This document shows, piece after piece, positions 7,271 to 14,727 of a stretch of DNA of 32,571 nt. Source of the DNA: Agromyces bracchium (GTDB taxonomy: Bacteria; Actinomycetota; Actinomycetes; Actinomycetales; Microbacteriaceae); the NCBI RefSeq assembly GCF_009709675.1, contig NZ_WMLB01000015.1, positions 1 to 32,571 on the forward strand. Reading direction: 5' to 3'. A model generated the notes under the pieces. That model was not told where the DNA came from, made no database searches, and saw only the letters and a list, made by a program, of their open reading frames with translations. The translations under genes and the position numbers were made by a program. Each line of letters opens with the position of its first letter. The first letter of the stretch is position 1.

Positions 7271-8845
7271 CTACGACGAGACATAGACCTGCTCGTCCCT
7301 GCCCTCGGTGACGATGACATACAGCACCGTGCTCGTCGTCAGGTTCGCGGCGAGTCGTTCCCAGCTCGTGAGGATCGTATCGGCGTGCTGCTGGTCGTAG
7401 GCCACGACGACCAGCAGCTGCTTGGCCCAGGCGTCGGCGATCGCCACGTTCTCGGTGCTCTCGTTGATGGCACGGAGCGTTTCGGAGAGCGCCTGTTCGG
7501 CAGTCGAGCCCTGATACGGCGCGCCGAACGGGAAGGTGAATGCCCGCAGGACGCGGACACCGACGTTCCGCTCCGCGATCGACAGGAGGAGGTCGGTCGT
7601 CGCGCCGGGCGTGTCGTAGACGATCTCGTTCTTCGTCTTCAACAGGGTCGCGCCCTCGCAGCGGGCGAGCACCTCCATGGCCACGATCTCGCCGAGGAGT
7701 GCACCTCCGCCCGCATTCGGTGCAGCGAGGAGTCGTTGCGCGCCGACTGTCAGCCTCAGGCGATCCACTTGGTCGTCGAACGGTTGATCGCCGAAGTCGA
7801 AGGCGATCCCCGCTGCCGTGGACGGGGCCGGCTCTCCCAGGCGAAGGGGCAGGACTCCGCAGGATGCATGGATCACGCCGTATCCGGGCACGGGTGTGGA
7901 GCGGGACCCGGGGAAGGAATCGAGATGCGACCAGGTGTCGCCCATCGACCCGGCGGCGTTGCCGGACGTGATCGGCGTGAACTCCGACATCCCTCCGAAG
8001 AGCATCAGTCGTTCCCGCTTCGGGTCGACGGTCAGGGAATGAAGCCAGCGCTGCTCCGGCCCGATGTCCTGCACCTGCGTCCATCCCGCGCCGACCCACT
8101 GCCACGTGTCGCCATGCACCAGGTGATCTGCCGGTGGAACGGCCGCCTTGAGGGAGTCCACACCGCCGAAGAGCGCGACCGAGCCGCCGACCGAGGCCAT
8201 CGCGGCGCCCGCGCGCGGCGACGGCCCGGTATCGGCGAGCTGGGTCCAGGCGACCCCATCCCACGCCCAGGTGTCCGCAAGTCCCTGGGCGGCAGAGTCC
8301 GCACCCCCGAAGAGCAGGACGTTCCCGCCGCTGAGACCGTCGCTCATCGCGTGGGCCTGGCGTGGCGATGGACCGAGGTCTGCGAGCAAGGTCCAGGACT
8401 GGCCGTCCCACCCCCAGGTCTCGGCATCCGGACCGGTCTCGGTTCGGCCGCCGAACAGCACGATCCGCTCACTCGCACCGTGGTATGCCAGAGTGTGCCA
8501 GCTTCGCGGGCTGGGCCCGGAGTCCTCGACCTGCGTCCACGTGCTTCCGTCCCAGCGCCACGTGTCGCCCATCAGTCCCGGATCCGAGGTGCCGCCGAAG
8601 AGGATCACGTTGCTTCGGCTCGGATCGAAGACCATCGCACACCCGGTACGGGGTGCCGGACCGAAATCCTCGACCTGCGTCCACAGGTCGTCCGCCAGTT
8701 CCCAGGTGTCGCCGAGGAGCTCGGAGCCCCGCCCGCCGAACAGCACCGTTCGTCCGCGGACGGGATCGAACGCGGCGCCATGACCGCCCCTCGGGCTCGG
8801 GCCGATGTCTTGGATCCGAGTCCAGAAGGAGCGTCGGCTCCTCAT
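7271..8845 (-). CDS. Kelch-type beta-propeller protein, second of a tandem pair
   Basis: A 524-residue protein. Residues about 8-315 hold six Kelch/galactose-oxidase-like repeats following the pattern D-x-GPSPR-x(2)-H...LFGG...DTW-x-WDG-x-WTQV, enough for one six-bladed propeller. Residues about 315-524 form a separate region that I do not recognise. It contains GAQRLLAAPNAGGGALLGEIVAMEVLA-like and YDTPGATTDLLLSIAERN-like stretches and a mixed alpha/beta look, ending EQVYVSS. There is no signal peptide or membrane segment (the N-terminus is MRSRRSFWTRIQ), so it should be cytoplasmic unless exported by a special route. Its ATG overlaps the stop of the upstream Kelch gene (ATGA), so the pair is coupled and probably works together. 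Kelch propellers usually bind proteins or glycans; no partner is evident here. Confidence 0.85.
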   Translation of the reverse strand: MRSRRSFWTRIQDIGPSPRGGHGAAFDPVRGRTVLFGGRGSELLGDTWELADDLWTQVEDFGPAPRTGCAMVFDPSRSNVILFGGTSDPGLMGDTWRWDGSTWTQVEDSGPSPRSWHTLAYHGASERIVLFGGRTETGPDAETWGWDGQSWTLLADLGPSPRQAHAMSDGLSGGNVLLFGGADSAAQGLADTWAWDGVAWTQLADTGPSPRAGAAMASVGGSVALFGGVDSLKAAVPPADHLVHGDTWQWVGAGWTQVQDIGPEQRWLHSLTVDPKRERLMLFGGMSEFTPITSGNAAGSMGDTWSHLDSFPGSRSTPVPGYGVIHASCGVLPLRLGEPAPSTAAGIAFDFGDQPFDDQVDRLRLTVGAQRLLAAPNAGGGALLGEIVAMEVLARCEGATLLKTKNEIVYDTPGATTDLLLSIAERNVGVRVLRAFTFPFGAPYQGSTAEQALSETLRAINESTENVAIADAWAKQLLVVVAYDQQHADTILTSWERLAANLTTSTVLYVIVTEGRDEQVYVSS

Positions 8846-10335
8846 GTCACGGTGATCATCAGCAGATCCGAACTCGAGCGCGCCGAGCTGACGTCGCCGA
8901 AGGCGATGAGGCGGTGCGTGCCCACCCGCGCGCCCGCCGGAATCGCCAGGAGCGCACGGTACTGGCTCGCCAGCGGAGGGAGCGTGACGAACTCGACGAA
9001 CGCCCCGGCTGCGGTGAACGGGTCGAGCGCGACGATGTAGACCAAGCGGCTCTGCGGGGCCGGGTCGACTGCCAGGTCGACGGCCAATTGGGCGCCACGT
9101 GCAACCTGGGCGATCGGAGTCGTCAGCGATCCGAGCCCGGGGCCGACGACGAGCTCGACGTCCGCGATCACGGTCTGCCCGGCGACCCGCACTCGCACGA
9201 CGTGCATACCCGCTGCGCGCCCGTTCAGCGGATAGGCGATGAAGCCCTGCGAGGAGCCGGCCGGCATGGTCTGTTGCATCGTGGTATCGCGCGCGCCGTC
9301 CACCCAGATCTCGATCGGCGACGCCGCGGCGAGCGGGGTGTCGAGCGCCAACGTCAGCACGCCGAACGGGGACCCCATGGTGGTCGGTCCGACATCGATC
9401 GCACGGAGAGTGGATGCCGGCGACGAGACCTCGACGGGGGCCTCCCAGGTGTCGTCCGAAGCGATCGGGTCTCCTTGGAGCGTCGTGAATCCACCGAACA
9501 GCACCATCCTCGACCGCTTCTCGTCGACCGTCGCCGCGGAACCCCATCGCGCCGACGGCCCCATGTCCTGCAGCTGACGCCAGAACTGCGCGCTCCACTG
9601 CCAGGTGCCCGCCGACAATCCCGTCGCCTCCGTGAAGAGCGCGTTGCTTCCCCCGAACAGGAGCACGCCGGCGCCCGCGCCTGCGAATGCGGCGTGCGCC
9701 GTCTCGCCAGGGCCGATGTCCTGCACCTGGGTCCAATGTTCGCCATCCCACTCCCACGTGTCCGAGAGCGCGGAGCCGAACGAGGCACCGCCGAAGAGCA
9801 CGATGGTCTCGCGCTCAGCGTCGTATGCGAGCAGATGGGCGCACCGCGGGCTGGGCCCCGAATCGTCCACCTGCGTCCAGGCGCCCTGCGAGCGGATCCA
9901 GGTGTCGCGAAGCATGGCCGTCCCCGTCGTACCGCCGAACAGCGTCAGCTCGTCGCGACCGCGGTGATACGCCAACGGCGACATGCCACGCGCCACGGGA
10001 CCGGTGTCATCGAGCTGGGTCCAGCCCGACTCGTCCCACCGCCACGTATCACTCGCTACTCCGGGGATCCCTCCGACGGGCGGCGTCTCGCCGCCGAACA
10101 GGATGATGTCGGTCCCGTCGAAGGCCATGCCCGCCGACGTTCGCGGCGAGGGCCCGGTGTCGTCCACCTGGGTCCAGAAGTCACCGTCCCACATCCAGGT
10201 GTCGCCGAGCGCACCGCCACTGCCCGAGCCGCCGAAGAGGATGGTGGTCTCGCGTCCCGCGTGGTAAGCGAGCGAGTGCCCACCGCGCGCGGACGGCCCG
10301 ACGTCCTGGCGCTGCGACCAGAGAAACTTCTCCAT
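8842..10335 (-). CDS. Kelch-type beta-propeller protein with C-terminal Ig-like region
   Basis: A 497-residue protein starting at ATG 10335 (MEKFLWSQRQDVGPSARGG) with GAGGGGAG upstream; a short upstream extension of the frame has no support. Six Kelch-like repeats fill residues about 8-300, each with GPSPR or GPSAR, LFGG, and DTW or TW landmarks. The remaining part to 497 (SPFGVLTLALDTPLAAASPIEIWVDGA..., GMHVVRVRVAGQTVIADVELVVG) has the alternating hydrophobic pattern of beta-sandwich or Ig-like domains. No secretion signal is seen. Repeats 1-4 resemble those of the downstream partner closely enough to suggest tandem duplication, while the C-terminal regions differ, so the two have specialised. 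The gene lies downstream of tRNA-Pro, separated from it by a strong terminator and about 150 nt with no clear promoter boxes. Confidence 0.85.
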   Translation of the reverse strand: MEKFLWSQRQDVGPSARGGHSLAYHAGRETTILFGGSGSGGALGDTWMWDGDFWTQVDDTGPSPRTSAGMAFDGTDIILFGGETPPVGGIPGVASDTWRWDESGWTQLDDTGPVARGMSPLAYHRGRDELTLFGGTTGTAMLRDTWIRSQGAWTQVDDSGPSPRCAHLLAYDAERETIVLFGGASFGSALSDTWEWDGEHWTQVQDIGPGETAHAAFAGAGAGVLLFGGSNALFTEATGLSAGTWQWSAQFWRQLQDMGPSARWGSAATVDEKRSRMVLFGGFTTLQGDPIASDDTWEAPVEVSSPASTLRAIDVGPTTMGSPFGVLTLALDTPLAAASPIEIWVDGARDTTMQQTMPAGSSQGFIAYPLNGRAAGMHVVRVRVAGQTVIADVELVVGPGLGSLTTPIAQVARGAQLAVDLAVDPAPQSRLVYIVALDPFTAAGAFVEFVTLPPLASQYRALLAIPAGARVGTHRLIAFGDVSSARSSSDLLMITVT

Positions 10336-10492
10336 CGGGCTCCCCTCTCGCGATAGACGAAAGGTACTCCTGCAGGGCATCCGCAGGGAACGGGGATGCG
10401 CGCGCTCTGTTCCGAACGGGCTGGATCGAAGAGGCGACGAACACGAACGCCGCGTCGGAGTCGGGCCGGCTCGGTTCCTCCGTAGACAACGA

Positions 10493-10527
10493 GAGAGGCC
10501 GACCCGGGAATCCCGGATCGGCCTCTC
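10493..10527 (-). terminator. terminator after tRNA-Pro
   Basis: A nearly perfect 35-nt hairpin has outer arms GAGAGGCCGA and TCGGCCTCTC, inner arms CCGGGA and TCCCGG, and one mismatch. It lies 15 nt beyond the tRNA 3' end. On the minus strand it is followed by a partly T-rich stretch (TCGTTGTCTAC). It should separate the tRNA transcript from the Kelch genes. Confidence 0.7.
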
Positions 10528-10542
10528 ATCACGTGTTCTCGC

Positions 10543-10619
<77 letters not shown>

Positions 10620-10654
10620 ATGCCCTCAGCGTCTCCGTCGAAGGCAACTCGACC

Positions 10655-10660
10655 ATCATA
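10655..10660 (-). promoter_or_regulatory. -10 box for tRNA-Pro
   Basis: TATGAT on the minus strand, about 36 nt upstream of the mature tRNA 5' end, is close to the consensus TATAAT and stands out in GC-rich sequence. No good -35 hexamer is visible at 16-18 nt spacing. The rest of 10620-10731 shows nothing else. Confidence 0.45.
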
Positions 10661-10731
10661 GCGGCATCCGGAGGGGTGCTCGTGCACGCGGGCGGGCGCA
10701 CCGGCCGGCACCGGCCCGACCCGAACGCGCC

Positions 10732-11388
10732 TCAGATGTGCTGCCGCACCGCGGCCATGAACCCGTCGACGTCGTCGACCCAGATCCGCACCTCGTCGAC
10801 GACCTGCTCGCCGCCCTTCGGCGCCGCGCCCGGCAGTCGCACGAGCGTCGGGCGCTCGAGCTCGATGGCCACGATCGTCTCGTGCTGCATGCGCAGCGAC
10901 AGCGTGCGCGTGCCATCCGCCTCGGTGATCTTCGGCGTCTTCGGCTCGTCGACGCGCTTCACGCGGGCGACCGACGCGATGTCGTCCCAGGTGAGCAGCA
11001 CGTCGGTCTCGAGGCCCTCGCGCACCCGGATGCCCTCGGGGCCGACCGTGTGCGGCCGCATGAGGTACGCGGCGAGCAGCCCGAACATCCACGTGAGGCC
11101 CCAGATGCCGGCGATGAGCACGGCGACGCGCACGACCGGCCAGCGGTGCACGATCAGGTCGAGGATCGGGATCTCGACGGCCGACAGCACGATGAAGATC
11201 CACAGGATCGTGATGACGGGTGCGTGGTAGCCGAATCCGGCCGCCCCAGGCGCGATGGCCGGCCGCCGGGCGATGAGGCGCCCGATGCTCGCGTAGATGC
11301 GGAGCTCGAGCTTCAGGGCGCGCAGCACGAACCCGCCCGTGCGGCGGGCGACGGATGCCGCGGGTGCGCGATCGACGTCGGCGGTCAT
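10732..11388 (-). CDS. membrane protein with two helices and a C-terminal PH-like domain
   Basis: A 218-residue protein that I do not recognise by name. Two hydrophobic helices at about 57-77 (VITILWIFIVLSAVEIPILDL) and 84-110 (VVRVAVLIAGIWGLTWMFGLLAAYL) form a hairpin. The following cytoplasmic part, to residue 218, has GPEGIRVREGLETDVLLTWDDIASVARV and VRLPGAAPKGGEQVVDEVRIWVDDVDGFMAAV, which resembles bacterial PH-like domains of small membrane proteins (inference from pattern). The ATG overlaps the stop of the MarR gene (ATGA), so both are translated from one message and the regulator probably controls its amount. The gene ends about 110 nt before tRNA-Pro. Role unknown; a drug-response or envelope function would fit the MarR context but is not shown. 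Confidence 0.75.
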   Translation of the reverse strand: MTADVDRAPAASVARRTGGFVLRALKLELRIYASIGRLIARRPAIAPGAAGFGYHAPVITILWIFIVLSAVEIPILDLIVHRWPVVRVAVLIAGIWGLTWMFGLLAAYLMRPHTVGPEGIRVREGLETDVLLTWDDIASVARVKRVDEPKTPKITEADGTRTLSLRMQHETIVAIELERPTLVRLPGAAPKGGEQVVDEVRIWVDDVDGFMAAVRQHI

Positions 11389-11861
11389 CGATCGACTCCC
11401 GCACGAGCAGCGCTCCGGCCCGCCTCAGCCGCCTCGACGAGGTCGCGGAGCCGATCGGCGACCGCGCCGACGCCGCGGAGGAACGCGTCGCGGTCCGCTG
11501 GCGCGACGGCGCCGAGCAGCGTGTCGGAGAGCTCGGCGTGATCGCGCTGCATCTCGTGCATGAGCTCGGCGGCCGACGCCGTGAGCGAGACGAGCACCGC
11601 GCGCCGATCGTCGGGGTGCGGCTCGCGCCGCACGTACCCGGACGCCTCCAGCGCATCGACGAGCCCCGTGATGTTGCGGGGGCTCACCTCGAGCCGGGTG
11701 GCGAGCGCGTGCTGGGTCGATGGCCCCGAGTGCACGAGGTCCCAGAGCACGCGCGTGCGCGCCGGGGTGAGCGAGCTGCCGGCGAACTCGCGGGCGAGGT
11801 CGCGCTGGAAGAGGTCGCTGATCTCGAGGAGTCGATCGAGCACGGTCACCGGTGCATCCAT
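11385..11861 (-). CDS. MarR-family transcriptional regulator
   Basis: A 158-residue MarR-type winged helix. A dimerisation helix opens the protein (VLDRLLEISDLFQRDLAREF), then the DNA-binding part follows: LTPARTRVLWDLVHSGPSTQHALATRLEVSPRNITGLVDALEASGYV, with wing EPHPDDRRAVLVSLT. These proteins usually bind as dimers to palindromes in their own promoter and let go on binding a small aromatic ligand. I choose ATG 11861 because a TATCAT box lies exactly 6 nt upstream, so the message is probably leaderless. The longer open frame upstream reads through the promoter. Upstream are nested inverted repeats that could be the operator. It is coupled by a 4-bp overlap to the downstream membrane protein. 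The ligand is unknown. Confidence 0.9.
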   Translation of the reverse strand: MDAPVTVLDRLLEISDLFQRDLAREFAGSSLTPARTRVLWDLVHSGPSTQHALATRLEVSPRNITGLVDALEASGYVRREPHPDDRRAVLVSLTASAAELMHEMQRDHAELSDTLLGAVAPADRDAFLRGVGAVADRLRDLVEAAEAGRSAARAGVDR

Positions 11862-11901
11862 ATCGTGATGATACTTCACTATCACCCTGATACACGATTC
11901 C
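11861..11901 (-). promoter_or_regulatory. MarR promoter and possible operator
   Basis: TATCAT at 11868-11873 (minus strand) lies 6 nt before the ATG, giving a leaderless start. Around it are nested inverted repeats: ATCGTG and CACGAT about 25 nt apart, and TGATA/TATCA arms separated by 6 nt. The region is AT-rich compared with its surroundings. Such repeats over the -10 box suit autorepression by the MarR protein. Confidence 0.5.
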
Positions 11902-11956
11902 CGACGGCCGACCGTGGCCGCGTGCCATCCGCTCGCACTCGGCGTGCCAGGCCCGA

Positions 11957-12415
11957 TCAGGACGCCGCAGCCTCCGCTGCCCGCTTCAGATCGGCGGTGA
12001 ACTGCTCGAAGTTCGCGTCGAACGACGGGATCATGCGTGCGAAGAACGGGAAGAACGGACCGCCGATTCGCTCGACGACGTCCACGCGCGTTCCGCCGGC
12101 ATCTCCGTTGAGGGAGTAGGTGCGAGTGGACATCGCGTCGCCGAACGTCAGGCGCGCATTCGGCTCGAACTCCGTGACCTTCAGCGTGAACGTGCGGCTG
12201 GGGAGGAGTGTCGAGACGAGCCTGATCTTCGAGCCGAGTGCGATCCGGCCATCGAACGAGATGATCGTCGAGTTCCACCTCGCCCACTCCGCCTCAGTGG
12301 TCAGCAGGCGCCACACCGTGGCGGCGTCGGCGTCGATGTGCCTGGCGATGCGAGTGGAGCGACTGAACGTGGTCCGGGTCGTCGAGGCGACCCCATCGGA
12401 CGCGGTGGTGGACAT
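11957..12415 (-). CDS. SRPBCC-family (polyketide cyclase/START-like) protein
   Basis: A 152-residue single-domain SRPBCC protein, the usual size. Typical landmarks are the opening RSTRIARHIDADAATVWRLLTTEAEWARWNS, the central LPSRTFTLKVTEFEPNARLTFGD, and the end GGTRVDVVERIGGPFFPFFARMIPSFDANFEQFTADLKRAAE. The fold has a deep hydrophobic pocket for lipids or aromatic ligands; the ligand cannot be predicted. I start at ATG 12415 with GGGGGA just upstream; the frame upstream of that is only Arg-rich shadow sequence. It is transcribed away from the Ddn-like gene, with a separate TAGAAT -10 box about 29 nt upstream. It is cytoplasmic, with no signal peptide. It is not obviously linked in function to the MarR pair downstream, which has its own promoter. 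Confidence 0.85.
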   Translation of the reverse strand: MSTTASDGVASTTRTTFSRSTRIARHIDADAATVWRLLTTEAEWARWNSTIISFDGRIALGSKIRLVSTLLPSRTFTLKVTEFEPNARLTFGDAMSTRTYSLNGDAGGTRVDVVERIGGPFFPFFARMIPSFDANFEQFTADLKRAAEAAAS

Positions 12416-12443
12416 GCGATCCCCCGCTCTCTGCTTGAGGCCG

Positions 12444-12449
12444 ATTCTA
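12444..12449 (-). promoter_or_regulatory. -10 box (TAGAAT) for the SRPBCC gene
   Basis: TAGAAT on the minus strand fits the actinobacterial -10 consensus and would give a leader of about 22 nt containing the GGGGGA ribosome site. It is arranged back to back with the TAGTGT box of the divergent gene. No clear -35 is visible. Confidence 0.45.
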
Positions 12450-12489
12450 GAACGCGTGCCCGCAGCAGTCTCATCGATGGATCGGCGCA

Positions 12490-12495
12490 TAGTGT
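12490..12495 (+). promoter_or_regulatory. -10 box (TAGTGT), leaderless start of the Ddn-like gene
   Basis: TAGTGT is followed by 6 nt (GGCGGG) and the ATG at 12502. The spacing places the transcription start on the ATG. A second ATG two codons later cannot be excluded as the real start, in which case GGCGGG is a weak ribosome site. Confidence 0.45.
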
Positions 12496-12501
12496 GGCGG
12501 G

Positions 12502-13014
12502 ATGGCGATGTCGAAGCCCGGTCCCCTGCTCGCCTGGTTCTACCGCGCCCCGTCCGCGCTGTACCGCGCACGCCTGGGCTGGATCATGGGCGGGCGCTTC
12601 CTCATGCTGACGGCCGTCGGCCGCGCGTCCGGGATCGCACGACGCACCGTGCTCGAGGTCGTCAAGCGCGAGGCTGCGGTCGGGGCTTCCGCTCCCCCGA
12701 CGCTCTGGGTGGTCGCGAGTCGCGGACCGAAGACGGACTGGTGGCGGAACGCGACCGCGAACCCCGAGGTGCGCGTCGATTGGCGATCGCGGCGGTTCGA
12801 CGCGCGGGCGGTCGACCTCGACGAGGGCGCCCGCGTGGACCTGCTCGCCGACTACCAGCGCCGTTACCCGCGCGCCGCAGCCATGCTCGGAAAGGCGGCG
12901 CTCGGCGAGGCCTTCACCGCGGACCCCGACGACCTGCGCGTCCTCGCGCAGGACCTCCGCGCCCTGCGCCTCGATCCGAAGCCGGGCATGACGGATGTCG
13001 CCGGCTCGCGTTAG
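12502..13014 (+). CDS. deazaflavin-dependent nitroreductase-family (Ddn-like) protein
   Basis: A 170-residue protein of the split-barrel FDOR-B/Ddn family (nitroreductase family deazaflavin-dependent oxidoreductase). The family pattern is visible in GRFLMLTAVGRASGIARRTVLEVV, the WVVASRGPKTDWWRNATANPEVRVDW block and the closing YQRRYPRAAAMLG. Members use reduced F420 to reduce quinones or nitro compounds in the cytoplasm or at the membrane. Binding of F420 here is family-based, not proven, and no F420 synthesis gene is present in the window. The start is ATG 12502, with a leaderless-type promoter; ATG 12508 is a second candidate. The stop codon TAG is also the first half of the -10 box of the next gene, only 9 nt before its ATG. 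Confidence 0.87.
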   Translation: MAMSKPGPLLAWFYRAPSALYRARLGWIMGGRFLMLTAVGRASGIARRTVLEVVKREAAVGASAPPTLWVVASRGPKTDWWRNATANPEVRVDWRSRRFDARAVDLDEGARVDLLADYQRRYPRAAAMLGKAALGEAFTADPDDLRVLAQDLRALRLDPKPGMTDVAGSR

Positions 13015-13017
13015 CGT
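13012..13017 (+). promoter_or_regulatory. -10 box (TAGCGT), leaderless start of the GNAT gene
   Basis: TAGCGT begins with the TAG stop of the Ddn-like gene and is followed by 6 nt (CGCCGT) and the ATG at 13024. The same hexamer with the same spacing occurs before the 62-aa gene at 29603-29608, which supports it being a promoter element. Confidence 0.5.
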
Positions 13018-13023
13018 CGCCGT

Positions 13024-13662
13024 ATGAGCGACGCTGCCACTCCTGCCGACGGTGCTGCCGCACCCGACGATGCCGCACCGACCCTGCGCGTCGTCTCGGC
13101 ATCGACGGTGCCGTTCGCCGACGTCGAGGCCGTGTTCGGCACCCGCGGCGATCCGGCGACCTGCTGGTGCCAGTGGTACAAGCTCCGCGGCTCGCAGTGG
13201 GAATCCGCGACGCGCGACGAGCTCCGGGGCCGCCTCGAGGAGCAGCTGGCCGCCCCCGGCACCGGGCCGGGAATCATCGCGTACGACGGCGAGACCCCAG
13301 TCGGCTGGTGCGCGATCGAGCCGCGAAGCGGGCTCGAGCGGCTCCGCCACAGCCCGGTCGCGTCGGCGTCGCCCGACGACGACTTCGACGACCCGTCGAT
13401 CTGGGCCGTCACCTGCTTCGTCGTGCCGCGTGCCCACCGCCGACGGGGCGTCGGCCGAGCGCTCGCGGCGGCGGCCGTCGAGACCGCTCGCGCGCACGGC
13501 GCGAGCCTGCTCGAGGCCTACGCGGTCGACCCGACGGCGCGCACCAAGCCGCCGGCCGCCGACCTCTTCCCCGGCACCGTGTCGATGTTCGAGGCCGCGG
13601 GGTTCAGCGAGGTGGCGCGGCCGAAGCCGCACCGGGTGGTCATGCAGCATCCGCTCGGCTGA
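13024..13662 (+). CDS. GNAT-family N-acetyltransferase
   Basis: A 212-residue GNAT fold protein. The acetyl-CoA loop is RRRGVGRAL (RxxGxG/A type) in FVVPRAHRRRGVGRALAAAAVE. An Ala/Pro-rich N-terminal tail of about 20 residues is followed by strands such as IIAYDGETPVGWCAIEP and a final FEAAGFSEVARPKPHRVVMQH typical of the family. The short segment ATCWCQWYKLRG resembles that of a GNAT subfamily common in actinobacteria. The acceptor substrate is not predictable. There is no ribosome-binding site; a TAGCGT box sits 6 nt before the ATG, so it is probably leaderless. It converges with the CHAD gene 28 nt away. Confidence 0.88.
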   Translation: MSDAATPADGAAAPDDAAPTLRVVSASTVPFADVEAVFGTRGDPATCWCQWYKLRGSQWESATRDELRGRLEEQLAAPGTGPGIIAYDGETPVGWCAIEPRSGLERLRHSPVASASPDDDFDDPSIWAVTCFVVPRAHRRRGVGRALAAAAVETARAHGASLLEAYAVDPTARTKPPAADLFPGTVSMFEAAGFSEVARPKPHRVVMQHPLG

Positions 13663-13682
13663 GCACCCGCAGACAGGCGCCG

Positions 13683-13703
13683 CCGGCCGCTCAGCGCGGC
13701 CGG
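13683..13703. terminator. hairpin between GNAT and CHAD genes
   Basis: Perfect 8-bp GC arms CCGGCCGC and GCGGCCGG surround the 5-nt loop TCAGC. The loop contains the stop codon of the CHAD gene (TGA at 13691-13693 on the minus strand). The hairpin lies between two convergent genes and could stop transcription from both sides. No T run is present. Confidence 0.5.
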
Positions 13704-14683
13704 TGCGCGTGCCAGGCCGACGCGGCCTTCCTGAGCCCGTCCGCCGCGTCGGCGAGTTTCGCGAGGTGTGCGGCGGCGCGGGCGTCGGCGTCGTCGGCGA
13801 GGCGGTGCAGCACGTCGACCTGATCGCCGGCATGCGCGGCGTGGGCGGCGGCGCGCCGCAGGTGCTCGGCGAACAGCAGTTCGTCGCGGTGGTCGCCGAG
13901 CACGTCGTGGATGTCGTCGCCGGCGTCGGCCAGCGCACGCGCTCGTGCGCCGTACAGTTCCACAGGGGGCTCGGAGACCGCCTCCGCGGCATAGCGGAGT
14001 CGACGCGACGCCTTGCGAAGGTCGTGCAGCTCATCGAGCGAGGGCTCGGCGGGCAGTCGGCGCGCACGTCGCGCGGCTCGCCTCGCCTCGCGGTCGAGCT
14101 GCCTCCCGAGCTCGATGGGAGCGTCGCGTGCCGCCCGCTCCGTGAACGGCGGCGCTCCGAGCACCCGGTCGAGCTCCTCGAGCCGCTCGACGGCGCGCGG
14201 CAGCTCCTGACGGTCGACGAATCGCGAGTGCGCCCGATCGTGGGCCGCCTGCTCGTCGTCGACCAGGATCCCGCGGATCCGGTCGCGCTCGGCCTCGGAG
14301 GCGAACCTGCCCGCCTCGTCCGCCTCGACGAGCGCGGCCTCCGCGACCTGCACGCGCACCTCGAGGTCGCGCACCGTGCCGAGTTCGTGGCCGAGCTCGC
14401 GCAACCGCCGGCGCAACCCGGTGACGACGGCCTCGTCGAGCACCGCGCCGTACGCGGCGAGGACGCTCCGCAGTCGCCGCACGTTCGTCCGCAGCTGGTG
14501 CAGCGCGTCGGGCTCGTCGGCGAGCGCCGCGGGGAGGAACGCGTGGAACCGGTCGCGGACCGCGGCCAGCGCGGCGACGACGACCCTGCCCGCGTCGGCA
14601 CCCCCATCGACCGCACCCGGCACATCGTCTCCTGGCTCCACGCGACCATCGTCCGGCGAGGCGCGCTCGCGCGTCAACGGCAC
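13691..14683 (-). CDS. CHAD-domain protein
   Basis: A 330-residue, mostly helical protein that fits the CHAD fold, with conserved His and Arg/Lys patches: DALHQLRTNVRRLRSVLAAY near residue 60 and DELHDLRKASRRLRYAAEAV near 220, the two HxxR-type signatures of the two pseudo-repeats. CHAD proteins bind inorganic polyphosphate through this basic surface. No CYTH triphosphatase domain or polyphosphate kinase is next to it, so it is a stand-alone CHAD. The start is GTG 14681-14683 with GGAAGGGG 4 nt upstream. It diverges from the DUF2071 gene with only 44 nt between starts, and converges with the GNAT gene. Likely role: association with polyphosphate granules (inference). Confidence 0.88.
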   Translation of the reverse strand: MPLTRERASPDDGRVEPGDDVPGAVDGGADAGRVVVAALAAVRDRFHAFLPAALADEPDALHQLRTNVRRLRSVLAAYGAVLDEAVVTGLRRRLRELGHELGTVRDLEVRVQVAEAALVEADEAGRFASEAERDRIRGILVDDEQAAHDRAHSRFVDRQELPRAVERLEELDRVLGAPPFTERAARDAPIELGRQLDREARRAARRARRLPAEPSLDELHDLRKASRRLRYAAEAVSEPPVELYGARARALADAGDDIHDVLGDHRDELLFAEHLRRAAAHAAHAGDQVDVLHRLADDADARAAAHLAKLADAADGLRKAASAWHAHRPR

Positions 14684-14727
14684 AACGCCCCTTCCGCCCG
14701 AACCGCTGCACGCGCGAGGATGGCCGC

